Below, piece after piece: positions 16,455 through 25,326 of a DNA stretch of 64,000 nucleotides. How positions within the stretch are numbered: position 1 is the stretch's first letter; the number at the start of each line of letters is the position of its first letter. Source of the DNA: Sphingomonas sp. LR60 (GTDB lineage: Bacteria > Pseudomonadota > Alphaproteobacteria > Sphingomonadales > Sphingomonadaceae); assembly GCF_036855935.1 (NCBI RefSeq), contig NZ_JASPFK010000001.1:3536501-3600500 (forward strand). The letters run 5' to 3'. A program made the position numbers and the translations under genes. Under the pieces are notes generated by a model. That model was not told the origin of the DNA. It saw only the letters and a program-made list of their open reading frames with translations, and made no database searches.

Positions 16455-17663
16455 ATGCTCACAGCCTCGGCCGCCCCCATGCCCATTCCCGGGCACATCG
16501 ACCCCGTGACCGTGCCGCGCGCCAGCGCGCCGCGCACCGACGGCCGCATCGACCTGATCGGGCTGCCGCGCGACGAGTTGCGCCGCGTGCTCGAAGAGGC
16601 GGGGCTGGAGCCGCGACAGGCCAAGCTGCGCGCCAAGCAGATCTGGCACTGGATCTACAATCGCGGCGCGACCGACTTCGCGGTGATGACCGACATCGCC
16701 AAGGCGCAGCACCCGTGGCTCGCCGAGCGGTTCGTGATCGGGCGTCCGCAGGTGGTGGAGGCGCAGGTATCGACCGACGGCACCCGCAAATGGCTGCTCC
16801 GCTCCGAGGACGGGCAGGATTACGAGGCCGTGTTCATCCCCGACGCCGATCGCGGGACCTTGTGCGTCTCGAGCCAGGTCGGCTGCACGCTCAACTGCCG
16901 CTTCTGTCACACCGGCACGATGCGGCTGGTGCGCAACCTGACGGCGGGCGAGATCGTCGGGCAGGTCATGCTGGCGCGCGACGCGCTCGGCGAATGGCCG
17001 AGCCAGCCCGAGGGGCGGATGCTCACCAACATCGTGATGATGGGGATGGGCGAACCGCTCTACAATTTCGACGCGGTGCGCGATGCACTCAAGCTGGTCA
17101 TGGACGGCGACGGGCTCGCGCTCAGCAAGCGGCGGATCACGCTGTCGACCAGCGGCGTGGTGCCGATGATGGCGCGCGCGGGCGAGGAGATCGGGGTCAA
17201 TCTGGCGGTGTCGCTCCACGCGGTGACCAAGGATGTCCGCGACGAGATCGTCCCGCTCAACCGCAAGTACGGTATCGAGGAATTGTTGCAGGCGTGCGCC
17301 GATTACCCCGGCGCGAACAACGCGCGGCGCATCACGTTCGAATATGTGATGCTCAAGGACAAGAACGATTCGGATGCCGAGGCGCATGAGCTGGTCCGGC
17401 TGCTCAAGCACTACAAGCTGCCCGCCAAGGTCAATCTGATCCCGTTCAACCCGTGGCCCGGCGCGGATTACGAAACCTCGACGCCGGAACGCGTGCGGCG
17501 TTTCAGCGAGATCGTGTTCGAGGGCGGCATCTCCGCCCCGGTCCGCACCCCGCGCGGGCGCGACATCGATGCGGCGTGCGGGCAGCTGAAGACCGCGGCG
17601 GAAAAGAAGAGCCGCGCCGAACTCGATCGACTGGCAGCGGAGAAGCAGGCCGCGCTTGGTTGA
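16455..17663 (+). CDS. rlmN: 23S rRNA (adenine(2503)-C(2))/tRNA methyltransferase RlmN
   Basis: A radical-SAM enzyme that methylates C2 of A2503 in 23S rRNA and A37 in some tRNAs. The cluster-binding CxxxCxxC is at Cys144, Cys148 and Cys151 (CTLNCRFC). GMGEPLYN is the SAM-binding GGEP-like motif, and a methyl-carrying Cys near the C-terminus lies in DIDAACGQL. Starts at 16455 and 16479 (MPIPGH) are both possible; neither has a clear Shine-Dalgarno. Its last bases overlap the next gene. Confidence 0.95.
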   Translation: MLTASAAPMPIPGHIDPVTVPRASAPRTDGRIDLIGLPRDELRRVLEEAGLEPRQAKLRAKQIWHWIYNRGATDFAVMTDIAKAQHPWLAERFVIGRPQVVEAQVSTDGTRKWLLRSEDGQDYEAVFIPDADRGTLCVSSQVGCTLNCRFCHTGTMRLVRNLTAGEIVGQVMLARDALGEWPSQPEGRMLTNIVMMGMGEPLYNFDAVRDALKLVMDGDGLALSKRRITLSTSGVVPMMARAGEEIGVNLAVSLHAVTKDVRDEIVPLNRKYGIEELLQACADYPGANNARRITFEYVMLKDKNDSDAEAHELVRLLKHYKLPAKVNLIPFNPWPGADYETSTPERVRRFSEIVFEGGISAPVRTPRGRDIDAACGQLKTAAEKKSRAELDRLAAEKQAALG

Positions 17664-18414
17664 TGCGGCCGGGCTGGCGCTCGCCGGCGGTGCGGGCGTC
17701 GTCGGCGGGATAATGAACGCGCTGGCGGGCGGCGGCACCTTCGCGACGATGCCGGCGCTGCTTGGGCTCGGCACCCCCGCCAATATCGCCAATGCGACCT
17801 CCAATCTCGGGCTGATGCCGGGCGGCGCGACCAGCGCGTGGAGCTTCCGCCACGAATTGCAGCCGGTCGGCGGCGTGTCGGTGCGCGTGCTGGCGGCGAT
17901 CACCTTCGTCGGCGGGCTGCTCGGCAGCGTCTTGCTGGTGGTGACGCCGGGTGCGGCGTTCGACCTGATCGTGCCGTGGCTGTTGCTGGTCGCGTTCGTC
18001 GCGATCGTGTTCGGCGCGCGTGCGGCGAACTGGCTCGCGGCGCGGGTGACGATCAAGCCACGCACGCTGATGGCGGTGCAGGCGGTGCTCGGCACTTATG
18101 GTGGCTATTTCGGCGGCGGTGTCGGGATCATGACCACCGCCACCTATGGCCTCCTGGCGGGCACGACGCCGCGCGCGATGTTCGCACCGCGGACGTTGAT
18201 GCTGACGGTCGCCAATTTCGCCGCCGCGATCGTGTTCGTCGCGTGCGGGATGATCCGCTGGGACGCATGCCTGCCGATGCTGGCGGGCGGCGTGCTCGGC
18301 GGCTGGCTGGGCGCGATCGTCGGCAAGCGACTGCCCGCCCTCGTGGTTCGCTGGTGGACGATCCTCGTCACCGGGGCGACCACGGCGGTGTTCTTCGCAC
18401 ACGCTTACGGCTGA
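17656..18414 (+). CDS. TSUP family (TauE/SafE) membrane transporter
   Basis: A 252-residue membrane protein with about eight hydrophobic helices and the glycine-rich repeats of TSUP proteins ([12 protein letters not shown] near residue 20, [12 protein letters not shown] near 140). The family exports or imports sulfonates and other organosulfur or organic anions; no substrate can be assigned. The start is a TTG at 17656, inside the end of rlmN, with GGAG about 13 bases upstream. Confidence 0.9.
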   Translation: MVDAAGLALAGGAGVVGGIMNALAGGGTFATMPALLGLGTPANIANATSNLGLMPGGATSAWSFRHELQPVGGVSVRVLAAITFVGGLLGSVLLVVTPGAAFDLIVPWLLLVAFVAIVFGARAANWLAARVTIKPRTLMAVQAVLGTYGGYFGGGVGIMTTATYGLLAGTTPRAMFAPRTLMLTVANFAAAIVFVACGMIRWDACLPMLAGGVLGGWLGAIVGKRLPALVVRWWTILVTGATTAVFFAHAYG

Positions 18415-18584
18415 CCCGCCTGACAGAAGGCGTCCAATAAAAAGGGAAGCATATTCAGCGTCATAGCTGCGCAATCGCCCCGGTGTTTCCGCCATTTCGG
18501 TGGCGACGGAGCGACCGCCGACGCGCCCGCCATGCAATCACCTCACGCACCGGCGATACGGCCGATCGAACGAGGGGCTTCATC

Positions 18585-18827
18585 ATGGTGGACTTCACGC
18601 AGGAAGAGCGGCTTCAGATCACACAGGCGCTCGCCGATGGCATGAACGATCAGGCAACGGCGGAGGCGCAGGCATTGACCGGCGATGCCCGCCAAATATT
18701 CTGTCAGAATTGGGACGTGGTCAAAAAGGTGCTCAGCTTTCTGAAGCCGTACCTGCCGGCGCCGATCGGCTGGGTCATCACCGGGCTGATTACCGCAGGC
18801 GACATCCTGCACGGCAAGATTTGCTGA
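18585..18827 (+). CDS. Unidentified 80-aa protein with hydrophobic C-terminal half
   Basis: I do not recognise this gene. The ATG at 18585 has a strong GAGGGG site 7 bases upstream. Residues 1-38 are polar and acidic (MVDFTQEERLQITQALADG); residues 48-80 are hydrophobic or amphipathic with Pro/Gly (FLKPYLPAPIGWVITGLITA) and end in HGKIC. There are two cysteines, at 40 and 80. No signal peptide is present. The flavin reductase gene converges on it, and 170 unexplained bases precede it. A leader-plus-hydrophobic-core layout can occur in bacteriocin-like peptides, but no maturation genes are nearby, so that reading is speculative. Confidence 0.55.
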   Translation: MVDFTQEERLQITQALADGMNDQATAEAQALTGDARQIFCQNWDVVKKVLSFLKPYLPAPIGWVITGLITAGDILHGKIC

Positions 18828-18833
18828 GCAGGG

Positions 18834-19439
18834 TCACGTCGGTCGGCACATCGCGAACTTCTCGCCGACCTCGAAATAATCGGCCGGTCCGCCACCGCGC
18901 AGGATCGGCCGTGCGCGCTCGGTGCGATACACGCCATCGTCCAGCATCGCCCGGTCGATATGGATCGCCACCGCCTCGCCGAGCACCAGCCAGCCGGGTA
19001 GCGCCGTGCCGTGACGATCCTGCAACTGCACGATCTGCGTCACCTGACATTCGAACTGCACGGGACTCAAGGCGACGCGCGGTGCGGCGACGCGCGCGGA
19101 AGGCAATGTCTCCAGCCCGGCGCGCACGAACTCATCCTCGTCGGTCGCAGCCGACGTCTCGTTCATCGCGTCGGCGAGATCGCGCGTCGCGAGGTTCCAG
19201 ACGAACTCGCCGCGCGCCCGTACGTTCGCCAGCGAGTCCTTCTCGCCCAGCGAACAGAAACCGACGATCGGCGGGCGGTAGGAAAACAGGTTGAAGAAAC
19301 TGTACGGCGCGAGATTGCGCCGCCCCTCGCGCGAGACGGTCGAGATCCAGCCGATCGGGCGCGGCGCGACGATCGCGTTGAGCGGATCGTGCGCAAGGCC
19401 ATGGCCCTGTTCGGGCTCGTAGAAATGCCATTCGGTCAT
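18834..19439 (-). CDS. Flavin reductase family protein
   Basis: A 201-residue FMN-binding split-barrel protein of the flavin reductase-like domain. The motif NAIVAPRPIGWISTVS near residue 22 and YSFFNLFSYRPPIVGF near 46 are typical of the group that includes nitrilotriacetate monooxygenase component B relatives. It presumably binds FMN or reduces flavin with NAD(P)H, but no partner monooxygenase is adjacent. The ATG at 19439 gives MTEWHFYEP; the in-frame extension to 19475 is unlikely. It is divergent from the cytochrome b gene. Confidence 0.85.
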   Translation of the reverse strand: MTEWHFYEPEQGHGLAHDPLNAIVAPRPIGWISTVSREGRRNLAPYSFFNLFSYRPPIVGFCSLGEKDSLANVRARGEFVWNLATRDLADAMNETSAATDEDEFVRAGLETLPSARVAAPRVALSPVQFECQVTQIVQLQDRHGTALPGWLVLGEAVAIHIDRAMLDDGVYRTERARPILRGGGPADYFEVGEKFAMCRPT

Positions 19440-19465
19440 GCTGCGGCTTCTGCTAGGAAGCGTGA

Positions 19466-20156
19466 ATGGCTGCAACCGTGATCCACCGCCACCGGCTCGC
19501 TACGCGCATATGGCATTGGATCAACGCGCTGGCGATCTTCATCCTGATCGGGTCGGGGCTCGGCATCTCGAACGCGCATCCGCATCTGTACTGGGGGGTT
19601 CGGGGCGAATTTCGACCACGCCTGGGCGCATCTACCGCGCTTTCCCGCGTGGCTGACGATCCCGGCCAGCTACAATCTCGCGATCTCACGGCGCTGGCAT
19701 CTGTTCTTCGCGCTGGTGCTCGCCTTCTCGTTGCTCGCCTATATGATCGTCAGCCTGCTCAACCGCCATTTCCAGCGCGACCTCGCGCTACGGCGACGCG
19801 ACGTCGGCGCCGGGCATCTGGTTGCCGATATTCGCGCGCACCTTGCCTTCCGCTTCCACGATCCGGAGGCACCGGGCGAGTATAACGCGCTGCAAAAGAT
19901 CAGCTACGTCGCGGTGATCTTCCTCGCATTGCCGCTGGTGGTCCTTACCGGACTGGCGCTGTCGCCCGGCATGAACGCAGCATGGCCCTGGTTGCTCGAC
20001 CTGTTCGGCGGTCGCCAGTCGGCACGCTCGCTGCACTTCATCGCGATGGCGGTGATCGCGGGCTTCACCGTCCTCCACCTCGCGCTGGTGATCCTCGCGG
20101 GGTGGCGCAACGAGCTGCGTTCGATGATCACCGGCCGCTGGCGGGTGCCCGAATGA
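19466..20156 (+). pseudogene. Cytochrome b/b6 domain protein, one-base frameshift
   Basis: A membrane cytochrome b of the YedZ/cytochrome b561 type. The first frame runs from the ATG at 19466 to YWG, then breaks; the rest (ANFDHAWAHLPRFPAWLTI, then HLFFALVLAFSLLAY and onward) is in the +1 frame to 20156. Removing one G from the six-G run at 19593-19598 restores YWGFGANFD and gives about 229 residues. Heme-ligand His candidates lie in IWHWINA, RRWHLF, SLHFIA and VLHLAL. It overlaps the Mo-oxidoreductase start as ATGA and is presumably its membrane partner. The break is probably a sequence error. Confidence 0.8.
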
Positions 20157-20896
20157 TCCGGCGGCGGACCCTGCTCGGCGGTGGTGCCGGGCTGATGCTC
20201 GCTGGCTGCGATCGCGTCATCCAGCAACCGACGGTGCGTTCGATCGTCTTCAAGGGCGAGGACATGCACCGCGGCCTGCAGCGGGCATTGTCGAACCGCG
20301 ACGCGCTCGCGCCCGAGTTCACCGCGGAACAGATGTCGCCGCGTTTTCGCACCAACGGTACGCGCGATCCGGGCACTGCCGCCTATGCCGCACTGCGCGC
20401 CGGGCGCTTCGCCGACTGGCGGTTGACCGTCGACGGGCTGGTCGCGCAACCGCTCTCGCTGTCGCTCGCGGACCTCGGCCGCTTCCCGCAGCGGGCGCAG
20501 ATCACCCGTCACGATTGCGTCGAGGGGTGGAGCGCGATCGGCAAGTGGCAGGGGCCGCGGCTCGGCGACGTGCTGAAGGCTGCGGGACTGCGCGATGCGG
20601 CGCGCTACATCGTCTTTCGCTGCGCCGATTTGTACGGCGGCGCGCCCTATTACGAGTCGATCGACCTCGTCGACGCCTTCCACCCGCAGACCATCCTCGC
20701 CTGGGCGATGAACGACCGCTTCCTCGACGTCGGCCACGGCGCCCCGTTACGGCTGCGCGTCGAACGGCAGCTTGGCTACAAGCACGCCAAATATCTGATG
20801 CAGGTCACGGCGGTGGACAGCCTTGCAGGGATCGGCAAGGGGCGCGGCGGATTTTGGGAAGACAATGTCGATTACGATTGGTGGGCGGGGATCTGA
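20153..20896 (+). CDS. Molybdopterin-dependent oxidoreductase (SUOX/MsrP fold), lipoprotein-like
   Basis: A 247-residue catalytic subunit with the sulfite-oxidase fold. HDCVEGWSAIGKW supplies the molybdenum-ligating cysteine (Cys122), and GYKHAKYLMQV near the C-terminus is typical of this family. The N-terminus MIRRRTLLGGGAGLMLAGC combines an RR-like Tat signal with a lipobox ending at Cys19, so it is probably a Tat-exported, membrane-anchored periplasmic enzyme. Electrons would pass to the cytochrome b encoded just upstream. The substrate may be sulfite, a sulfoxide such as oxidised methionine, or another small oxo compound. Confidence 0.85.
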   Translation: MIRRRTLLGGGAGLMLAGCDRVIQQPTVRSIVFKGEDMHRGLQRALSNRDALAPEFTAEQMSPRFRTNGTRDPGTAAYAALRAGRFADWRLTVDGLVAQPLSLSLADLGRFPQRAQITRHDCVEGWSAIGKWQGPRLGDVLKAAGLRDAARYIVFRCADLYGGAPYYESIDLVDAFHPQTILAWAMNDRFLDVGHGAPLRLRVERQLGYKHAKYLMQVTAVDSLAGIGKGRGGFWEDNVDYDWWAGI

Positions 20897-20911
20897 CCGC
20901 GCCGCCGCGTT

Positions 20912-20940
20912 ATCGCGATTGATCGCGATTGATCGCGACG
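20912..20940. repeat. 10-bp tandem repeat
   Basis: The unit ATCGCGATTG occurs twice in full and a third time truncated, between the convergent oxidoreductase and surf1 genes. No function is apparent. Confidence 0.6.
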
Positions 20941-20944
20941 AACG

Positions 20945-21562
20945 CTACGCTGCGTCGGTCTTGCGCCCCCGCCGCCGCAGCGCGACGACATAGATGATCG
21001 CCGCCACCCCCGCGAACAGGAACCATTGCACCGCATAGGCAAGGTGGTTGTTCGGGATCGACTCGATCGACGGTGGGCTATTCGGCGACAGCCCCGCGGC
21101 CGGCGCCGCGGCGACCAGCATCAGCTCGCGCGGCGTATGCGATTGCGTCACCTCGGCGATCAACGGCCGCGCATCAGGCGCGTGCGCGATCCACCCGCTC
21201 ACCTTGCCCCCGCGCCACGCGACCTTGCCGACCGGATCGCGTGTCGTGCCGATCTGGACGCGCAGCCCCGGCCCTTCCGCGCCGGTCCGGCACAAGGCGA
21301 TGACGCGATAGCCGGCCGCCCCCGCCCCGGCGCGGGTGATCGACACCGGCTCGAGGCAGAACGCGCTGCTGCGGCGGAACAGCAACGTCTCGTCGGCGAC
21401 GCGCGGGAAGGCGACCGCCGGCCGCGTGGGATTGGCGGCCAGCTGCGCAAGGAACGCCTCTTTCTGCGGCCGCCGGTCGAGCAATTGCCACAGGCCCAGC
21501 GCGATCATCGCGGCGATCGCGAGACCGACGATGATCGTCGGGACGAGCGGAACACGCTTCAC
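20945..21562 (-). CDS. surf1: SURF1 family cytochrome oxidase biogenesis protein
   Basis: A 205-residue inner-membrane protein that helps heme a insertion into subunit I of aa3 oxidase. It has an N-terminal membrane helix (TIIVGLAIAAMIALGLWQL), the family motif RPAVAFPRV, and a C-terminal helix preceded by NNHLAYAVQWFLFAG, the signature Y-x-x-QWF. It is last in the ctaB-to-surf1 operon; its ATG overlaps the DUF983 stop by 4 bases. Confidence 0.93.
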   Translation of the reverse strand: MKRVPLVPTIIVGLAIAAMIALGLWQLLDRRPQKEAFLAQLAANPTRPAVAFPRVADETLLFRRSSAFCLEPVSITRAGAGAAGYRVIALCRTGAEGPGLRVQIGTTRDPVGKVAWRGGKVSGWIAHAPDARPLIAEVTQSHTPRELMLVAAAPAAGLSPNSPPSIESIPNNHLAYAVQWFLFAGVAAIIYVVALRRRGRKTDAA

Positions 21563-21945
21563 GGCGTCAGTCGCCCCTCACCCGCCTCATGGCGATATTC
21601 GGCCGCGAGCAACCAGCCCTTGGTGACGCGCAACGACCAGACGATCGCGCCGGCACTCAGCGGCACCCACAACAGGACGTGCAGCCACCAAGGCGGCGCG
21701 AACGACAATTCGACGATGATCGCCAGCGCTACGACGATCGCGCCCCATGCCAGCACCAGCAACGCCGCCGGGCCGTCGCCGACGTTGAAGCCGGCGATCG
21801 ACAGCCCGCACGCCGGGCAGCGGTCGGCGAAACGCAGGACGCCCGCAAACAAGGTGCGGGCGCCACAGCGGGGACATAGCCCCTTGAGACCACAGTCGAT
21901 TGGCCGGGGCGCCGCCCCAGCCGTCGACCGATCGGCGTCGTTCAT
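21559..21945 (-). CDS. DUF983 family membrane protein
   Basis: A 128-residue protein with a zinc-ribbon-like pair (CPRCGARTLF and CPACGLSIAGFN near residues 24-55) followed by two membrane helices (LLVLAWGAIVVALAIIVEL and LLWVPLSAGAIVWSL). DUF983 genes are habitually found between coxC/ctaE and surf1 in alphaproteobacteria, so a role in oxidase assembly is inferred from context. ATGA overlaps occur at both ends. Confidence 0.88.
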   Translation of the reverse strand: MNDADRSTAGAAPRPIDCGLKGLCPRCGARTLFAGVLRFADRCPACGLSIAGFNVGDGPAALLVLAWGAIVVALAIIVELSFAPPWWLHVLLWVPLSAGAIVWSLRVTKGWLLAAEYRHEAGEGRLTP

Positions 21946-22853
21946 CCGCCGTGGACCGGTGCGCCCCAGCCGCCCCATACATAGACGGTGACGAACAGGA
22001 ACAGCCACACGACGTCGACGAAGTGCCAGTACCACGCCGCCGCCTCGAAGCCGAAATGCTGCTTCGGGGTGAATTCGCCCTTATAGGCGCGGATCAGGCA
22101 GACGATCAGGAAGATCGTGCCGATGATGACGTGGAAGCCGTGGAAGCCGGTCGCCATGAAGAACGCCGCGCCATAGTTGATCCCCTTGAACGGGAAGGGC
22201 GCGTGGATGTACTCATACGCCTGGATACTGCTGAACAGCAGGCCCAGTACGACGGTGAGCCACAGCCCCTTGAGCACGCCGTCGCGGTCGCCGACGCCCA
22301 GCGCGCCCCAGAAGCCACGCTTCTCGCCACCCCGCTGGTTGTGGATCAACGCATGGTGTGCCCAGGTGACCGTGGTGCCCGAGCACAACAGGATCAACGT
22401 GTTGAGCAGCGGCAGTTCGAAGGCGTTGATGACCTCGAGGCCCTTGGGCGGCCATTGCGCCGCGATCGCCGCCGCCCCCTCGGCGGCGCGCTCGACCTGA
22501 CCGTCGACGACCTGCATCGCGGTCGGGAACAGCGAGAAGTCGAAGAACGCCCAGAACCAGCCGACGAAGAACATTACCTCGGAGGCGATGAACAGGATCA
22601 TCCCGTAGCGGAAATGGAGCTGCACCACGGGCGTATGATCGCCGGCATGCGCCTCACGGATCACCTGATGCCACCAGCCGTACATGCAGAACAGCACCGA
22701 AGCCAAACCGATCAGGAATACCCAACCGCCTCCGACGCCCTGATGCATGTACATGATGCCGCCGGACGCCATGATGAGCGCGGCGAACGCGCTGAGCAAC
22801 GGCCAGGGGCTGGGCGGCAGGATATGGTAATCGTGGTTCTTGGCACCCGCCAT
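21942..22853 (-). CDS. ctaE: Cytochrome c oxidase subunit III
   Basis: Subunit III of the aa3-type terminal oxidase, a seven-helix protein of 303 residues here. Typical stretches are YHILPPSPWPLL at the N-terminus, EVMFFVGWFWAFF, and GFHGFHVIIGTIFL. The ATG at 22853 has GGGAGAG upstream; an in-frame TTG further up is less likely. It sits between ctaG and DUF983. It contains the short inserted loop (VERAAEGAAAIAAQWPPKG) seen in alphaproteobacterial forms. Confidence 0.96.
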   Translation of the reverse strand: MAGAKNHDYHILPPSPWPLLSAFAALIMASGGIMYMHQGVGGGWVFLIGLASVLFCMYGWWHQVIREAHAGDHTPVVQLHFRYGMILFIASEVMFFVGWFWAFFDFSLFPTAMQVVDGQVERAAEGAAAIAAQWPPKGLEVINAFELPLLNTLILLCSGTTVTWAHHALIHNQRGGEKRGFWGALGVGDRDGVLKGLWLTVVLGLLFSSIQAYEYIHAPFPFKGINYGAAFFMATGFHGFHVIIGTIFLIVCLIRAYKGEFTPKQHFGFEAAAWYWHFVDVVWLFLFVTVYVWGGWGAPVHGG

Positions 22854-22887
22854 GCGCGGCTCTCCCAATTCGCTTATCGCGGTGGTC

Positions 22888-23436
22888 TTACCCGTTCGTT
22901 TTCGCGGAATCCACCGGGTAAAAGGTGTAGCTGAGCGTGATCGTCTGCACGTCGCGCGTGTCGGGATCGCTCAGGATCTTGGGATCGACGTAGAAGATCA
23001 CCGGCATCCGCTGCGTCTCGCCGGGCTTCAGCGTCTGCTGCGTGAAGCAGAAGCACTGGATCTTCGTGAAATATTTGCCGGCAATCGCGGGCGTGACGTT
23101 ATAGGTCGCGGTGCCGGTCACCGATTGCGCCCCGCGATTGGTGGCGGTGAAGAACGCCATGTCGCGCGCGCCGATCTCGACCGTCTCCTGCTCCTGCTCG
23201 GGGACGAACCGCCACGGCAGCTTCGGGCTGGTGTTGGCGTCGAACGCGATCTCGATCTTGCGGTGCACGCCGCCCGGCGCCGCGATGCCGCGCCCGGTGG
23301 TGCCGTTCAGCCCCGTCGCCTGACAGAACATCCGGTAGAGCGGCACGCTGGCGAAGGCGAGCCCGGTCATGAAGCAGATCCCCGCCACCGCGAGCAACGC
23401 GGTGCGGAGCGTCCGCGGGCGTGGCGGCGTGTTCAA
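22888..23436 (-). CDS. ctaG: Cytochrome c oxidase assembly protein CtaG (Cox11 type)
   Basis: Delivers copper to the CuB site of subunit I. The 182-residue protein has one N-terminal membrane helix and a periplasmic beta domain with the copper-binding CFCFTQQ motif, plus the early Cys in MFCQATG. The TTG at 23436 is taken as start because it overlaps the stop of the small upstream gene as TTGA and no ATG exists at this end. Confidence 0.93.
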   Translation of the reverse strand: MNTPPRPRTLRTALLAVAGICFMTGLAFASVPLYRMFCQATGLNGTTGRGIAAPGGVHRKIEIAFDANTSPKLPWRFVPEQEQETVEIGARDMAFFTATNRGAQSVTGTATYNVTPAIAGKYFTKIQCFCFTQQTLKPGETQRMPVIFYVDPKILSDPDTRDVQTITLSYTFYPVDSAKTNG

Positions 23437-23570
23437 TGCGCCATGCCCTGCTTGATCCGCGCGATGGTGATGAAGAACACCAGGACCACGAATGCGCCGA
23501 GCAATAGCGCGACGACGATCGCGCGCGCCTTCTGCCGACGACGGATCAGATTTTGTTCGTCTTCGGTCAT
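23433..23570 (-). CDS. Small membrane protein in the oxidase operon, 45 aa
   Basis: A short gene between ctaB and ctaG with 4-base overlaps at both ends, which argues that it is real. The product has a charged N-terminus ([16 protein letters not shown]) and a single membrane helix ([19 protein letters not shown]). Short one-helix proteins at this position are widespread in alphaproteobacteria and are sometimes called CoxF-like. An assembly role is inferred only from position. Confidence 0.75.
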   Translation of the reverse strand: MTEDEQNLIRRRQKARAIVVALLLGAFVVLVFFITIARIKQGMAH

Positions 23571-24478
23571 GCCACCCACCGATCGACGACCAGCGCGCCG
23601 AACATAACGAAAAGATACAGGATCGAGAAAGCGAACAGCCGCTTCTCGAAGAACATCGGCGTCGCGGCGCGCTTCGCACCGACGGTGACCAGCGCGGCCA
23701 GCACACCGAATGCCGCGGTCATCGCCACCGCCACCACGCCATAGACGCTGCCGGTCAGCCCGAGCGGCCATGGCGCGATCGCCACCGCCGCCATCGGGAT
23801 CGTGTACAGCCCAATCTGCCGCCGCGTCGCTGCCTCGCCCGCCACCACGGGGAGCATCGGCACGCCAGCATTGGCATAATCGGTCTTCACGAACAGCGCG
23901 AGCGCCCAGAAATGCGGCGGCGTCCACAGGAAGACGAGCGCGAACAGCAGGAACGGCAGCAACGCGATCTGCCCGGTCGCCGCCGCCCAGCCGATCAACG
24001 GCGGGAACGCACCGGCCGCGCCGCCGATGACGATATTCTGCGGCGTCCGTCGCTTGAGCCAGACGGTGTAGATCAACACGTAGAACAGGATCGACACCGC
24101 CAGGATCGCTGCGGCGGCGAGATTGACCGCCAACCCCATCAGGATCACCGAAAACGCGCCGAGCCCGACGCCGAAATGCAACGCCGACTGCCGCTCCATG
24201 CGCCCCGCCGGCAGCGGACGCTGCGCGGTGCGCTTCATCGCCGCGTCGAGATCGGCCTCATACCATTGGTTCAACGCCCCCGCGGCGCCCGCGCCCAGCG
24301 CGATGCACAGGATCGCGGTGAAGCCGAGCACCGGATCGATCAGCCGACCGTTCACGGGCGGTGCCGCCAGCATCCCGCACAGCCCGGTGAAGACGACCAG
24401 CGTCATCACGCGCGGCTTGGTCAGCGCAAGGAAGTCGCGCCAGTCGGCGGGGGCAAGAAGGGGCGTGGCGGGTGTCAT
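23567..24478 (-). CDS. ctaB: Heme o synthase (protoheme IX farnesyltransferase)
   Basis: A UbiA-superfamily prenyltransferase that makes heme O from heme B, the precursor of heme A. It has 303 residues with about nine helices. The substrate and Mg-binding region is [19 protein letters not shown] near residue 70. It begins the ctaB-small protein-ctaG-ctaE-DUF983-surf1 run and overlaps the preceding GNAT gene as ATGA. Confidence 0.96.
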   Translation of the reverse strand: MTPATPLLAPADWRDFLALTKPRVMTLVVFTGLCGMLAAPPVNGRLIDPVLGFTAILCIALGAGAAGALNQWYEADLDAAMKRTAQRPLPAGRMERQSALHFGVGLGAFSVILMGLAVNLAAAAILAVSILFYVLIYTVWLKRRTPQNIVIGGAAGAFPPLIGWAAATGQIALLPFLLFALVFLWTPPHFWALALFVKTDYANAGVPMLPVVAGEAATRRQIGLYTIPMAAVAIAPWPLGLTGSVYGVVAVAMTAAFGVLAALVTVGAKRAATPMFFEKRLFAFSILYLFVMFGALVVDRWVA

Positions 24479-25251
24479 GAGCGCGTCGACCCTAGCCGCG
24501 GCGCGCGACCGAGGGAAGCCGCGCGTCGCCGGTAATGGTAGCCGTACAGGTTGTTAGTGAAGCCGAGGCCGGCGTAGAGCGCACGCGCCGCGACATTGCC
24601 CGCCTCGACCTGCAAGGCGGCGTGGCGCGCGCCCTGCCCCGCTGCCCACGCCAGCAAGGTGGTGACGATGCTCCGCGCATGTCCCTGCCTGCGCACTGCC
24701 GGGTCGGTGGCGATCGCTTCGAGAACGGCGATCTGATCGTGGATCGCGACATATCCGATTGCCGCTGTCGCTTCACCTTCCCCGATCCTGGCATAGCCGA
24801 CCGGACCGACGATGCGCGTAGCGACCGCGGCCGGGTCCTCGATCGCCGCCGTGAGTCGACGGCGCGCGGCCAGCCACGACGCATCGGTAGCATTGGTGAC
24901 GATCACCTCGCCGACCGACTCGCCGCTGCTGTCGAGCGCGCGCGACAGCGTACGCGTCTGCCCCTCGGGCGAGTCGAACCCGGCCGCGTCGAGCATCGCT
25001 GTCAAACCGGGCGCGAGGCCGGTGACCCGGACGATCGTCGGCAACGCGGCCGCATCGTAGCGATTGCTGATCGCCGCAAGCGTCGCTGCGTCGAGCGTGG
25101 CGTCGGGACGCGTCGCGCTCGCGGAATTGCTGCGGCGGCTACCGCCTCCTGAGCACGCGACCAGCCAGCCATCAACCCGCAGCGACTCGCGCGGCGGATA
25201 GGCGGCGGCGCAGGCACGTTCGACGCGCCACGCAATTGCATCAGTAATCAT
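24475..25251 (-). CDS. GNAT family N-acetyltransferase
   Basis: A 258-residue protein whose C-terminal half is a GNAT fold: [18 protein letters not shown] is the acetyl-CoA pyrophosphate loop, and [18 protein letters not shown] is the usual final strand. The N-terminal half ([23 protein letters not shown]) resembles the inactive GNAT-like half of other double-domain members. Substrate unknown. It is translationally coupled to ctaB but has no obvious oxidase function. Confidence 0.85.
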   Translation of the reverse strand: MITDAIAWRVERACAAAYPPRESLRVDGWLVACSGGGSRRSNSASATRPDATLDAATLAAISNRYDAAALPTIVRVTGLAPGLTAMLDAAGFDSPEGQTRTLSRALDSSGESVGEVIVTNATDASWLAARRRLTAAIEDPAAVATRIVGPVGYARIGEGEATAAIGYVAIHDQIAVLEAIATDPAVRRQGHARSIVTTLLAWAAGQGARHAALQVEAGNVAARALYAGLGFTNNLYGYHYRRRAASLGRAPRLGSTRS

Positions 25252-25266
25252 CGCGTGCCTCCCGCC

Positions 25267-25304
25267 GAAAACGACAACGGCGGGGAAGCTCTCGCTTCCC
25301 CGCC
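25267..25304 (-). terminator. Rho-independent terminator after coxA
   Basis: On the minus strand, a perfect 11-bp stem (GGCGGGGAAGC, loop GAGA) is followed by GTTGTCGTTTTC. It starts 22 bases past the coxA stop and separates coxBA from the GNAT-ctaB operon. Confidence 0.85.
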
Positions 25305-25326
25305 GCTGATGTCGCCGATGCCCGGC

